Origin: Trachelipus rathkii
Taxonomy: Eukaryota; Arthropoda; Malacostraca; Isopoda; Trachelipodidae
Assembly: GCA_015478945.1 (NCBI GenBank)
Contig: JABUQX010061579.1
Coordinates: 1-64,000, forward strand
Direction of reading: 5' to 3'
Length of the DNA stretch: 64,000 nt
The notes under the pieces were generated by a model, which was not told the origin of the DNA, made no database searches, and saw only the letters and a program-made list of their open reading frames with translations. Shown here one piece after another: positions 1 to 14,240 of the stretch. Every line of letters begins with the position of its first letter. Position 1 is the first letter of the stretch. Both the position numbers and the translations under genes were made by a program.

Positions 1-1459
1 AAAAACAGGAGCATGAAGAAAGATTGGTAATTCTAAAATATGTATTAGCTAGAGCCCTAACCTTCCGGCAATAATATATATATATATATAGATATAGTAC
101 TATTATAATATCATTATGTAAAGAATCGTACTGGGGGCTTAGATAATCTATTTTAAAATATTCTAAATCAATCTTATTGAGAGGAGTCAGGAGCAAAGAT
201 TGCTCAGTGGCCATATTGATATATAAATAGAAGATAATTTATGTGTTTTGTATTAGTTTAGAACATATTCAATAGCCTGTTGAAACTTATTATAGGTAAA
301 GATGGAAAGAAGGATGAATGAGAATATTTTAAGTTAATAGTACTAGTATATATTCATGATTTAATTTATTTTTATAAAATATAATTCTTTTCTGAAATAA
401 TTTCTGTTATAGACAATATTAATTTATTCTTATTATTCTATCAAATAGTTTCTTTTAGCAATTAACTCTTGTCTAGTAGCTCACCAATTCTCAGACTGTT
501 TATTTGTAAAGAGTAAGACTTACATTATGTTTTGTTGTTATGGTAATTCTATTATAGTATGGTTGGTCATGAACTATTTGATGCTTTTCTTCTATTAGTT
601 TGATAAAGCTATTAGTTGAGATTGGTTGGCGGAAAATTTTTTGAATCTAATAGACATTGAAATATTTAGTTAAATAATAATAATAAATTATATTTATTTA
701 AAATACAAACAAAGTTTAAATTTTTAGTGTTTAAAAAAAACAAAATAATATTTTATTGATTTATATTAAAATAATAATATTAACTCAAGAATTGTGATGT
801 TGATTCAGGTCCAAAAAACATCAAAGATTAGGAGGCAAAGTTCGAAAATGTAACTAAACTCTCCCTTGGAAAAGAAACTATTTCTCAAGAAAATGAAAAC
901 TTAGATTCTTGCAAAATTTAATATCTAAATTCTAATACCTTATGAACACTAGAATACAAATATTTAAATTTGCTATATAAGAAATATTACTGTAAAATAT
1001 ATTTCTTTTAGATATTTCGTTTTTTTTAATTAATTAATTATTAAGGATTTTTTTTATTTACTTATTACTAACTTTTAAAACAAAAGTTTTACCTTCAGAA
1101 GACAACTTTTATTTTAATAATTATTGGGGAGGCACATTCAGATTCAAATGATCACGTCGTGAAAATAATATAACTTCAATGTGAATATCTAAAATAAATA
1201 CATTAATAACCTATAATAAAATATATGCTAGTTGAATGATAATTCATATCTCAAGATGGATTTATTCCAATTATAGGGTCTAAGTTTACATTACATTAAA
1301 TTTTGCAAATAATATCTATTACAATTGACATCAGTACATGTTGTATAATAAATATAAATTGAGTAGAAAATGTATTTGTTTTTACAATGAAAATTTAGGT
1401 TTATGATTTACTAGTAGTGTAGTTATCACTTACTTATTTGTAAACTAAAATATGGTTAA

Positions 1460-1775
1460 AAGTATATATTTTATTTAATACTAATATATATATTACTTAT
1501 ATTAATTATATAATAAATATTATATATTATAATATATAAAATATATATATTTATAATTAATAATATATATATATATATAATAATAATTATAATTTAATAT
1601 AATATATGAATATTATTATGTAATATTATAATATATATTATAATAAATATTCTATTATATATTATTATATATATATATATTATATATAGTAATATATATA
1701 TATAAATATATAATTCATATATATATATATAGTATAAATTATATATATAATAATAAATATATTATAATATTATAT
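1460..1775. repeat. (TA)n-rich microsatellite block
   Basis: An imperfect TA-dinucleotide array, interrupted by AAT/ATT triplets. It is one of many such tracts in this window. Confidence 0.85.
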
Positions 1776-1949
1776 CTATCTAATTAGATATCTAGTAGAT
1801 GTTGTACTTTAATATATAATTAGCTACCGGGTAATTGAAGAGTAATAGAATGTAATATTGTCTCATGGATTTTTACGTAAATATATAAGTAGTACTCTTA
1901 CTACTCTCATTCAATCCCTCGCAACTATGGGTAACTACTGTATTATAAA

Positions 1950-2085
1950 ATGAATATATCATATACTAATATATATATAATCTATATAAATTATAATAAT
2001 ATTTATATATATAATTATAATTATTATAAATATATTATAATAATAATTAGTATATATAATAATAATATCATAATATATGAATTTA
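1950..2085. repeat. (TA)n/(TAA)n-rich block
   Basis: Imperfect TA and TAA repeats with no other content. Confidence 0.7.
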
Positions 2086-5000
2086 TATAAATAACGTATA
2101 GTTTAATTTAAGTGATAGGTAACCATAAATTAGAATCTAGTATAGCATCTAGGAATTGTGAACGATACGGTACTTGATTTCCAGGATACTCGTTAAACGG
2201 AACGGAATTCGGCAAAATTGTAATACATATAGTGAAATATTCACTTTGACCGCATTCGTTGTTGGTAATCTCAATTGAATATATCATCTATAAATCGAAC
2301 TTCTTTACTTTGTATTAAATCATTATATTAATGTACATATTTAATTTTGTAGGATAAAATTATCTCATATATTATTATTTAATTATTATTTTATTAAAAT
2401 ATTCAGATTATTTTATTTACTTTAATTATTTAAATATTTAATTATAATTACCTTTATACATATGTATTAATTTATTTGAGTGATTATTATTATCTTTAAT
2501 TTTTTACTTAACTTTTTATTCTGTATAGCCCTAAAGTATATTACTGCATGGGTAAAATAATCATGATGACATAGTCTAAACACATTTGTTCCTTGTGATA
2601 AAAAAACTAATTTATGTTTTCCGCAATTTATTCTATTATGTCTTCGCAAAACTTTGTCTATTATTTATAAGACAATTCAGAATAAGATATAAATTACACT
2701 AACAGTAGAAATACTAGTCACAATACATGAGCTAAAGTTTTGAAAATAATATATTATTATGCCAAAAAAAAAAATAGTGTAATAATTTGAGCTATTGAAT
2801 ATAAATGCTACCTCTAGAGTTTCTAACCATCTTCAATACTAATAATCTCACAAAGACATCTAATATATATAGTGATTGTCTTCTAAATGTTATGGAAGAA
2901 TTCAATTCAATATTCCGCTAAATATAAAATTTATATCATGTTATTAATAGTAATGGGATAACTGACTACCTAATATTAGCGCAGGAGTTACACAACGGTA
3001 ACCTATAGAATTACTATATATTGCTTTATAACTACTCTTATTATACATAATTATTTAGTTACAATTGATGCTCTAATATATATATATTACGGTATATATA
3101 ATCATGGGTTTCACATAACTATTGCACTAACATTATGCATTAACATTATATACTAGTAAGTATCATATTTAATTAATCAATATCGCGCCTCAAGCTATCT
3201 GACTCAAGTTAAATAATGAAATACAAACTATGATTATAAATACACATAGACACAGTATATTATATCAGGATTAGTACAACCAGATGTAATAGCGCATAGT
3301 ACTAACAGGCTTTATCAAAAATTTATGAATCAAAAGACTGAGCTCTTCATTTTACATATACCATTGATCAATTCGTATATCAAAACCTATGCTAATCTTA
3401 TGAACACAAACGTGAAAGTCTATATAAAATATGCTATATATATAATACTTACTATATAGATTTGTTGATAGTGATAACACAAAATTAATTGAGCACAAGG
3501 AAATCAGTGCATCGGTACTACTAAATCACGAAATGAGTGAAAGTGATTTTGGATATTTTTAAAAATAAGTAAAGAAATAAAGATTTTTTTTGCATCAAGA
3601 TTCAAGAGTGAGGATCAGTACATGAGGTAGATAAAAAATAAGTTGGACACAACTGTTTTAATATTTACATTAACTGATTAAAATCTTGTAGCTACTACCT
3701 ATACTATGATCCACGTCACTTTATAAAACATACATTCCTAATGCTGAAGATGTAAAATATTTATTAACAATAGATAAGAAGTAGGTCAAATATTAGACTC
3801 TCTTATAAAGCACAATTGAAATATAATTACGTAAGATATAGACCATTAGTTGTATAATATAGATGGAAATATATAAATACGAGCTAATATAAAAACATTT
3901 TATTTATACTAAAAAACAATTCTTTTCTAGTATTAATCTACACGTCATTCCTTCATGAACTACGAAATAGGGAATAATATGATATCATCTCTGAAGATAT
4001 ATAAAATAGATTAATAGTTTTATTATAACTATTATATATTATTATTAATATTAATCTAATCCATATTGTTCAATTTCTTTATATTGGAGTCGAGATATTA
4101 TAATAATCTGAACCTTGATAAACTTTAAATTAATTATTTATTCAAATGAAATCACATATATTCATTAAGAGATGTAAATAAGTAAATTAGTATATTATTA
4201 TAATATTTAAATATTATAATAATTGTAATATATGATTTAATTTTTAAAAAGCTAAGACTAATAGCTCACAATCATTATTAACAGAGATAACACAGTTAAA
4301 TTTTTTTTATTGTTTATATGAAATCTATAAATCGGATTCAAGTCACAATGCATTCATCGAATATAGTATTGTTGTTTTTCGATGTAATTCTTGTAAAAGG
4401 TTGTTGCTGTAATGACAAATACTTTAAGAAATCATTTCTTGATGGCAAGCCTCCTTTCTCGTATTGAGAAAATAGTCCGCGAATAAAACATCCAAGATTA
4501 GAGATAGGATTATAAATTATGTCGCTACCACTTCACTATAAAACTAAATAAATGGTGGTAAAATTCTTACTCATCTTCCAGCAAGATGATCAAAAGATAT
4601 AGCATTGTTTTGCACTACGACATATCTCGTCCATTAAGGAGTTCTCCTCACACTTTGACTAATAGTCAAGTAGAAAAGAAATAACCAAAGTAAATTATAA
4701 TTTACTTGTATTCATATGATCTTACTTTATTGAATACTATTAAATATTTTAGGAAAATATAAAACAGGAAGATAACAATTTTCACTAATCAAATAAAAAT
4801 ATAAAAGAGATTTTGCTCACGGAGTGAAAAGCATGTTATAATAATTGTATTTTATATTATCATTCTAGGTAAAATAAATAATATAATATAACTACATGAA
4901 TATATCTTAATTTATAAGCAAGATAATTAAATCTGTATAAGAGTAGTGAGAGAACCATGATACAGCATGTTTAATTCTTAATAGAGATATGTCATATACC

Positions 5001-5910
5001 TTAGTATAATTAAGTGGAGAATATATAGGCTAAAAATGCATGAAATATAGTCATTATAATGTACAACATATTAAAGGTCCACTATCTAAATAATGCCTAA
5101 ATATAATATTTATGCATCTTGTATAAGACGAACAATATCCTAATTGTGATTGACGTCTCTCATTAATAAAGCTTAAATAGCAAGTTTTTTGTATAAAATT
5201 TAATCAAATTTTGATAGGATAATACTAAACAGTATTTAACATAATACGAAGAGAGTGGGATTTTAATGCCAAAGTAACTCGTTTATAAATTTCATCTTTT
5301 ATTTATCATTGGTTTAGATTCAAGTATTAATCCTTATAGTGGAGAGGAGATAAATTGATAATCGAATCGTCAAATAATCGGGCTGTTATTAGGAGTTAAT
5401 TAAGAGGAACGTTATGAACATTGTGTTGACCATCATGGGTCAGATTTTACAAAAGAGAATTAGAGAACTAATATCTATTACTTAGTTGTCTGGATATCTT
5501 TGTGTATATTATGAGAACCACATCAAAGAGTATAGTGATGTCCCTTATGAATGTATTATATGTATAAATATTATATATAAATATATATATGATAAAATAA
5601 CATATAAACTAAATATTTAACTTTATATTTCTAGCATAAAAGAATTAGATCACGTGAATTAAGTAGTTATATGAAGGACTCAATGGAACTATATCAATGA
5701 TAAACTCACAGTATTTTAATTATGTAAAAATAACTTATATATTAGTGGGTTAAATATACTTGGCTATATACATAATATATACTAGAAAGTTTATACTCTA
5801 GTTAAATATACTTTTGCATTAGCTGTATAAAATGCTAGATACATATCACGTAATAGTAGTATATTTATATATATAGAAATATTACATATAGTATATTGGT
5901 GTTATATTAA

Positions 5911-5926
5911 GAGAGAGAGAGAGAGT
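5911..5926. repeat. (GA)n microsatellite
   Basis: A short, nearly pure run of GA dinucleotides inside AT-rich DNA. Confidence 0.8.
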
Positions 5927-7479
5927 GAATTATAATACTAATAAAGAAAAAATGAAAAAAAGAAAGTACAAATATTTGCCTATATACGTGTATTAGAAAG
6001 TTATTAATCAAAGTACTTAAAATGATGTTTATTTTATAATAACTATAAGGTTAGAATATATACAGATAATTTAATTCAATAATAAATAACTAATATTTAG
6101 TTTTAAAATATATTGAGATAGCGAATAGAAGTTATTCATTAAGTTACATAAGCTAATTGTTTTATCATCTAGTATATAATGGTGTTTTGAAGCTTTTACA
6201 AACCGACACGTTACGTTACAGACTATTGACACATATTACCCAATTCGTTAATTATTTTACTCGTAAAAGATATTAAATTGAAATAATTTTATATAATTAT
6301 TATATCATTATATATTATTAATATTTATATATTATATTATTATAATTAATCTATATTTATCTTTTATAATTATATTAAATTTATTTATTTTTTTAATTTA
6401 TTAATTACTAGTGTTATCTATTGCATATGTTTATTATTTATACAGATTTTTTATATCACTACACAAATCGTTAATATTGCCCTCCCAATTTCATTTATCT
6501 TTAATACTACGGTATAGCTGACATTTGTATAATATACTAGTAAATACTTTTAATTACTCAAAATATTAATAATAAAGTAATTGTTATATAATTTATAATA
6601 ATAACTATATAGTTATTGTTTATTTAATTATTACTTATATATATATTTTAATAATAATAATGTAACCTTAAAAAATGATGTAATAAAAGTATCCAACATC
6701 ACATAATTAGTTTACTTATGTTATTATGCAATTTAAGTTAATATATATACAAATTATATTTTAATATCTATTAATAATATATATATTTAATATTAAAATA
6801 TCTTAAATTTAATTAATTATTTAAATTATTATTAGTATATTTAAATTTACTTATAATTATTATTTTTTAATATGTATATAAAATATTTAAATATTTAATC
6901 TTAATATTAATATATAATATTAATTAAGTATTCCTTTAAATATACTAATTATATTACAAAACCTATTTATTTTATAATGAAAAATTTATAATCTCCATAA
7001 TACAATTAAAATTATTATTAAAAGTAGAAATTTATATTTATTATACATATGTACCTATTGTACATATATTCGTATTTATTTTTAAGTTTTATTAAAAAAT
7101 AAATGATGTTTACTAAAAAATAAAAGGACTCTTTAAAAAGTATAAAGTTAAAATAATCTGCTTGAGAATTAAATCTATCTTGATGATCTGAATAAACTCT
7201 AAAATAAAGCTGAGTGTGTTTACTAAAAAATAAAACGTTTTATTATTTTTCAATAATATTTTTTTTATGTATATTACTTTTATGGTTCATTCTGACTGTA
7301 TTTCGCCTTTATAACGTTATCAATTCTACGTTGTAAGAATATAATTATTATATAGTATGTAAGTAAGAGATACCAAGGTATTATGTATAATTAGACTTAG
7401 AAATTAGATAATATGAAGTTGAACAAATATTTATACAAATGTAAAACTAGAGAACCATACAGCTTTGTATTAACATTAA

Positions 7480-7685
7480 TTAATATTATATAATAATAAT
7501 TAATATATTAGTAATATTTATATTAAATAACTTATATATATATATAATCTTTAATAGATATATAAAGGATATTATATACGTATACTAATTATGTATTATA
7601 TATATAATATATAAATATCTATATAAATATTATATATATATATATTGATATATATTATATATTATGATATTATATATAATAGAGC
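7480..7685. repeat. (TA)n-rich block
   Basis: Imperfect TA array with AAT interruptions. It marks the end of the first strongly AT-rich domain. Confidence 0.75.
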
Positions 7686-8573
7686 TATAGTGGAATAATT
7701 ATAAGTAAAAACATTTATCAATAATAGTTTGGTACTCTTCTTCAAAGTGTTATAATATTCATCTATAACTTTCTTGCAATAAGTAAATGCTATTGAAAAA
7801 GAATACAAAAATACTAAGAAAATTTATAACTTGAAGAAAAAGTTGTTTTTGATTAAGTATTGTAAAGAACAAAGAGAAAGTTAACTGTTGTATTGAAACG
7901 TATCACCCTATATTGATAACTAAATTGATGAAAAATATTATAAAATAAAAACTTTGAAGATCAATTTTATGAACTAAATACTTTTTATGAAAATAGGTTG
8001 TGTTACAATTAAGACTCGGTTCAAAAGATTTGGTGTCAGTTGCATTGGAAGCAGATAATAAATCTGATTTCACTCGATGCAGTAAATAGTTCCTCGAGAA
8101 AATAATTCTATTGTATCACACATCATGGATTCTATCTCACACAACTCGTCGATTTACTGACGAGGTCACAAGATCTCAATGACCTCCTCTTTAGGTCTCT
8201 CAAACATTTAAATCTCATCTCCACTCATACCCCAATTCTTTCACTCGGACACTCTATCACTACATCAGCCATCCATCACACTCAGACCACCAGGACATAC
8301 TACATTCTACTCGCGACTCGTTCTCTCCAGAGGTATGTGCCTTTGCTATTAGAATCCGCTCGCGTAAACCCAACTATCTTCAAGGTGCGCCTCGGAAACT
8401 CTGAAATCAATACCATAACAAAATTAAATAAAAGGAACAACTAAAAAAAATCAACTCTCTCTCAACCACTAACATTCACAACTCATATTCTATATCGTAT
8501 TCTCACGCGAACACGTATTATTCCCAGTCTTTTCTCAGATATCGTGTAAATCTCAACTATCTCTTAGATTTTA

Positions 8574-8591
8574 TCGAAAGCAAGCTTTCGA
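8574..8591. other. Perfect short palindrome
   Basis: TCGAAAGC is followed after two bases by its exact reverse complement GCTTTCGA. No coding context gives it a function, and it may be chance. Confidence 0.4.
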
Positions 8592-8927
8592 AATTACACA
8601 TCAGATATTAATAATCTCAAACAATCACTATTTAAAATATATACTATACATATTTTAGACTTACATTCTCGCTCATTCTTATAATGGAGCGAGATAGAGG
8701 AGACCAGTGATCTTGATATATTCGAATTATTATCCACATTATTATGCTCTATTCTCACTTTTTCACTGTATAAACAGTATCCTCTACACCCTTCTTGTGA
8801 GATTCACACTCGAGTACCAGGGGGCGTTCAAGAAGAACATCGACACAACAACAGTCGGGGCATTTTAATCAGTCATCATTCATAAACCGGTACGCTCGGG
8901 AGGAGATGCGAGGACACCCCGCACACG

Positions 8928-8948
8928 CTAATTTTAGGGGAAAATTAG
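8928..8948. other. Perfect 8-bp stem hairpin
   Basis: CTAATTTT, a five-base AGGGG loop, then AAAATTAG form a perfect hairpin in the relatively GC-rich 8.8-9.05 kb patch. No terminator-like T run follows and no gene is adjacent, so no role is assigned. Confidence 0.4.
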
Positions 8949-11900
8949 TCCTACCGCCGTAGTCCTCCTGCACAGCATGCTGAGAGCACCTCCGTCATAC
9001 CTGCCATCGTCTGAGGTTCAGCTACCTCTATTAGCGGATATGTCTTTTTCTGGTCAGATTTCAAAAAATAAAAAGCACAAAAATATTAATAATAGAATTG
9101 AAAATGATATATTAAGTTTGGGTATATTAATACATGGCAGAGAAACCTCATAAATAGTACATATCCACTTCATTAAATCAATAAAATATAAATTCTATCT
9201 ATCTGATAGCAAATATTAATAAGTAAACAGAGATAATAAATATAGAAAGTTGTATAAATATTTCATGTATATCCTATTTTTTTTTATTAACTAATTATAT
9301 ATTCTGAATGTATAACATTCTATCCTCTGATACCAGTGATTAGATTCCAGAATATGAAATTTTTTTTATCTTATGCTTGTGATATTACTTAAATTTATTA
9401 ACATATACTTGAAAGTATTATTATTATATTATGTTTACTTTATATTTTTTTTTTATATGTTTTTATTAGTAATCTATATATATAATGTTCTATATATAAT
9501 GTTTTATACAATGATTGGCTAATATGTTTATAATTGTCACTCTCCCTATCATCCATATTTTGTATGTTTGTGTGCGGAGATATAGATTATGAGTAGTCTC
9601 TTTAAGCCCAGATTTATACTACTTCAAATTTTCGTGCATATTCTATTACACGTTGTCTCTAAGGAAAATTTCTAAAAAATCTGTAGAAGTTCTGTGTCCG
9701 CGATGCTTAGTAGGTTGATCGTATTCGTATAATTCTGTCATGTAATGTGCAACGGGCGAACGACTAGGGTTTATAGAAATGATCATACTTTTCCGTGTAT
9801 GAGAGTTTTTGTGTCAAGTAGAGGTTCATTCTGGTCAGTTCATTGTTGGAGTTGACTAACTAATAAGATTTGTAAATGGAAAATTGCATAGGGTTTGTCA
9901 ATAGGATGGTCCTGCAAATTAGAGCTATGGTCGGACATAAAAATTATATATGGACTCGAATAATGGAGATATCACCAAATAAGTATTATATGACGAAGAT
10001 AGGGGTATTGAAAACAATAGATGTTTTAAAGGAAGACGTGACTGTATTTGCTGTTCTAATTATCGGCAATAAAGTGACTAAGGACGCATATGGTTCTATA
10101 ACACCATATAGATATATAGTAATAAGGGTTTTGAAGATGAATTAGTGACTGAGATTTATCTTGAATACATATGTGCAAGAGGCATAGCTTATGGCTATGG
10201 TAATAATGCTAAACTTAAAGTCAGATAAAGTGGTTGTTCTCGGGGGGAAGACTAGTAAAAGAGCAAAGGGCATTTAATCAAGAGATGAATTTTTCTTCTG
10301 GATAAGAGCACATTCTTAAATCCTTGCCTGCAGGAAACGCAGGAGAGTATGAGACAGTATAGTGATATAGAGTACTACACACACGCTCTAGGCGACAGTG
10401 TCAAGAAAATTAGGGAGTACGAACTTCTAGTTTTAATAAATATAAGTAAGCAGCAGAACAAGAAAAAGTAAGGCTCTCTTACACATAGCAGAAAAAAGAA
10501 ACTAGTTAACACACCCCATTCTTGTAGATGCGTAGAAAGCTAATTGCCTATCATGCATAACCGAGTGCTAATTAGATCATAAAGCGAGAGACGCACTATC
10601 AAGACATACCTTCTTTTTGAGACACCACTATGTATACCAATTAAACAATTCGTTCTAGAACAAATATCGTACAGAAAAATTAACTAATGCATTAACACTG
10701 ATGATAAAAAGCTTATCTCAACTGTTCCACAGAGCAGTTCTTAGAGAGCATAAATTTATCCAGTCCATGTCTCTTGGCGCTGATATAAATTCTTAGCTGG
10801 CGCTTACCGGAGCAGACGAAAATGACTACTATATCCGATCTTCTAGCACTCGCATAGACACAACAAAAGAGACACGTTAGCTATTGCGCATTCTGGAGCT
10901 ATCACAATATCTAGCAGTAACTCGATGCCAACCTGTGACACTTTCATTACACAAGACAGTCATACATACGTACGAAACAAAGATGTACATAACAGAGTTA
11001 TTCAATGCCCAACAGATTCTTGTCCACCAAAAGCAAACACTATAAGGTACATGGTTAACCACACTACAAGCCTTAATATATCCTGAGAAAGATACGCTAG
11101 AAACGCGCTCTATGAGGAAGCCAAATTAAAAATATGAGAACATAACATTCATTGCTAATGTAGAAATTCAGATACCTTCCATATCAACACAATCGCGATA
11201 CAACAACCAAACCAATACGTTATCAGAGACAGTAAAAACATCGCGTATGACACATCTATTGCGCCTACTTGGTACTTATCAACTAGCCAACATGAATACA
11301 TCAATTTTAATTCAAAATAAGGTTTACCCGAGAGCAGTCCACTACTTGTACACAAAACAAAACAATCAAAATACTTGGAAAATAAAAAATTATTTCAATA
11401 TTATATTATTGCGTCAATTAACTAAACTCCGATTAACAATTATGAGAGTACTACCACTTTCCTCGTGTTTTACAATAATTTTACTTCTGACGTCTATACA
11501 GACTGTACACAGAGTGTCATGACATAAAGCGACGATCCTTCGTGTCATATAGCGCATGTACAGTAGATACTAATCTACAGGCTTCCTACAGATTCAATGC
11601 TCAGAGAAAACTCTCGAGACAATCACTCTTATCTAATCATCGAACTAATCATACTATATCACAACGTTGAAATAACTTAGGAAAGTTATCGAATGTCAGA
11701 TTACTTAAGTCACTGCGCTAGTGACCTATCCAAGTTGATACAACTTAACCTTAAGTCAACCACAATATACCTCCGAGACAGCGATGACATATAAGCTATT
11801 CCTGACACTGTCTCTCCGTAGCCATATCTAGGATTCAACTCTATCACTCTATTTCAAAAGTACTCTAGCAAATCCTAATATTTTTCAGCACAACTACATC

Positions 11901-13719
11901 TTCTAAAATACGTCATATATCGACCTCAGAAATCCATAGTGCAAATATACAGTAGAATCATTTAATGTCAATATATAAAAAAAGCTTCGTCGAGAAATTA
12001 ATAAGAAGACTTTTCAAAGTTAGCTGAATATACGTACAGTTGAGCTTAAATCTTGATAACGAATTTATCTATATTTCCATTACAAACCTTAATTCGAATG
12101 GTGAACGAAAGAATAACTCTTAACTAAACACTAAATTACAATTTCTACTTAATAAGCACCTATCTAATTCTGATGAGATGTTCTTTCATCACAAATCAAC
12201 GCTAAAAAAATGAAAGACTCATATTATATATATTCATAACTTTAGCTTCAAGAGTATTCCTTTGTATACGACATCTACAATTACGTACTTTAGACCAATC
12301 ACTATCTAAATTATCCACTATAAATAGACTGTTCTAATTATATAGAGAACTGGTGAATTCCCTACTCCTAGTGTTTGCAAAACCTCGCCTCGACATTCCT
12401 GAGATATAAATTAAAAGTCACCAATAGCAGAATCGATCACTCTTACATATGAAGAATAAAGTTAATTAGACCTTTACCAAGCCTATTCCTTGGTCATCTC
12501 AACGCTCATACTGTGCAAAAGAAAACCTTTAAAAATAGAATTTTTGAGGTCATGATGAGTTTAATGAACGGCAATAACAAACTGAAAAATTATATCTACA
12601 CTATCTTCCTATCATTCAAAGTCTTCTCAACGCAGGATAATGATTACGAACGAAAACGTCAGCACAAATAATCCGATCGGCATTAACACCTAGACATTGG
12701 CCAATATCGAGTCGTTGCTACCTAACTCCATGTGAGAATGATAAAGACTTGACAATCACACACTACCTAATTGTCTGTAAAATAGAAAATACTATCCTTC
12801 ATAATGACGACTAAATTTGAGACATATAAGCTTCGGTTCTTCTTATGTTCAGATAGAAATATTGTGATATCACAATAATCATAAGATCCACCTTTCTAGT
12901 TTGTCTATCACGACCAATCCTTGCGTTACAAAAAGGAGGGTACTTCGCCTCTCATATTTTAGTAATTATTAGGTATTGTCTTCTCTATATCTGGAGAGTG
13001 AGTCATTTTAGAGGTGATTTACCAATCAATGAGTGAGATAGGCGCTAAGTACAATAATAACTATAAAAGCATAATATAATTTTCATTAAACTACTTTAGA
13101 TTCACCGAAACTCATCGAAAATACGACTCATGCGGTATAATTATATCCTTAATGTTGGATACATTTATCTTTATTTTTTTACTATAAGGACCTATCCTAC
13201 ACACATACGCGAGGCAAGCTCTACGAACGAAACTATTGCCATCATCGCGACCACCACCTGTATACGGCAACCCTCTCGTACCTACGAGGTTCTGTGCTCG
13301 GTAAATGCCGCATAGACCATTATAGTACCTGATTAATTACAGACCTATAGTAAAAGACTAGATTTTCGCGCCTGTCGCTTCGTCTGGGTCTTGTGAACCA
13401 CCAACTCCCATGCTTTCTGTTGCGTCACCCTTCGATGGGGAATTCAATCTGCCAACTCTATCTGTGTTCTGCCAACGCTCTGAGAATTAATCTGATGCAC
13501 TCTTAAAGCTGATTCCGTCTAGTATGAGGTATAATAAAAGCTAATATATCGTTTCTCATGTCCCAGCAATACATTACGGTTGGTTATCGACTCACCCCTA
13601 GAGAGAGGCTAAATTTAATATATATACCTATATCTCACCTCAGTAATATGAAAAAAATAGCGTTAAAATTCATTAAAATATTACTCCGATGAAATAATAA
13701 TAGCTAAATTTGTTATGTA

Positions 13720-13798
13720 AATAATATATATATATATATAGTAATATACTATATATAATATACTATATATATATATTATATTAATATATTAATATTAT
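13720..13798. repeat. (TA)n microsatellite
   Basis: TA-dinucleotide array with a few ATA interruptions. Confidence 0.85.
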
Positions 13799-14089
13799 CT
13801 TCCTTCGGATGGATAGTACTAGCTATATATAAAATAACATGCCAAATAATATCCACAATGAAAAAAATATGAGAAAGTAATGCTAATATATTAAAGACCG
13901 TATACATATTACTATGTCGCAGGTATACATATCTTACAGTTGTATTAAAGATACAAAGTCAATATAGGAAGTGAAAAAACTAGGAATAAAATTGAAACTT
14001 GATTTTCAAAAACTATAAAATAGCTTAGATTATGAGCAAATATAATTAAAGAGCTGAGTATATACAAATTATAGTAGGTTAAGTGGGGC

Positions 14090-14240
14090 ACGAGTGAGAT
14101 GATTTGGATAGTAGAAGAGAGAGGGAGAGAGAGGATGATAAGAGTATACAGTAAGAAGTAAGAGATGAGAGAAGTGAGATATAGAAGAGAGAGTATAAGT
14201 AGAGAGAGAGAGAGGAGAGAGTAAGAGAGAGAGATGTGGG
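14090..14240. repeat. Degenerate GA-rich (purine) tract
   Basis: The plus strand is almost entirely purine, with many short GAGAGA runs. The minus strand therefore lacks stop codons over 143 codons (13,945-14,376) and gives a leucine/serine/isoleucine-rich translation that is a composition artefact and not a gene. Confidence 0.75.

Larger units (their letters stand above)
1..7900. other. AT-rich stretch without recognisable gene
   Basis: No reading frame longer than about 60 codons looks protein-like here, and no RNA gene, splice-supported exon or transposon protein motif could be recognised on either strand. The base composition is dominated by A and T, with several TA-dinucleotide blocks listed separately and a short perfect GA run near 5,911. 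The sequence is best described as intergenic or decayed repeat DNA. Confidence 0.6.
7900..13700. other. Unassigned region of more balanced composition
   Basis: GC content rises compared with the first 8 kb, especially at 8,100-9,050. No open frame exceeds about 90 codons and no protein family, RNA gene or transposon terminus could be recognised in any of the six frames. The 89-codon ORF at 9,876-10,145 has no motif I recognise. Two short perfect hairpins (8,574-8,591 and 8,928-8,948) are the only structured elements noted. Confidence 0.5.

Noticed and set aside
9876..10145. 89-codon plus-strand ORF
   Set aside because: Composition is plausible but no family motif, promoter or splice context was seen; length is within chance expectation for the window.
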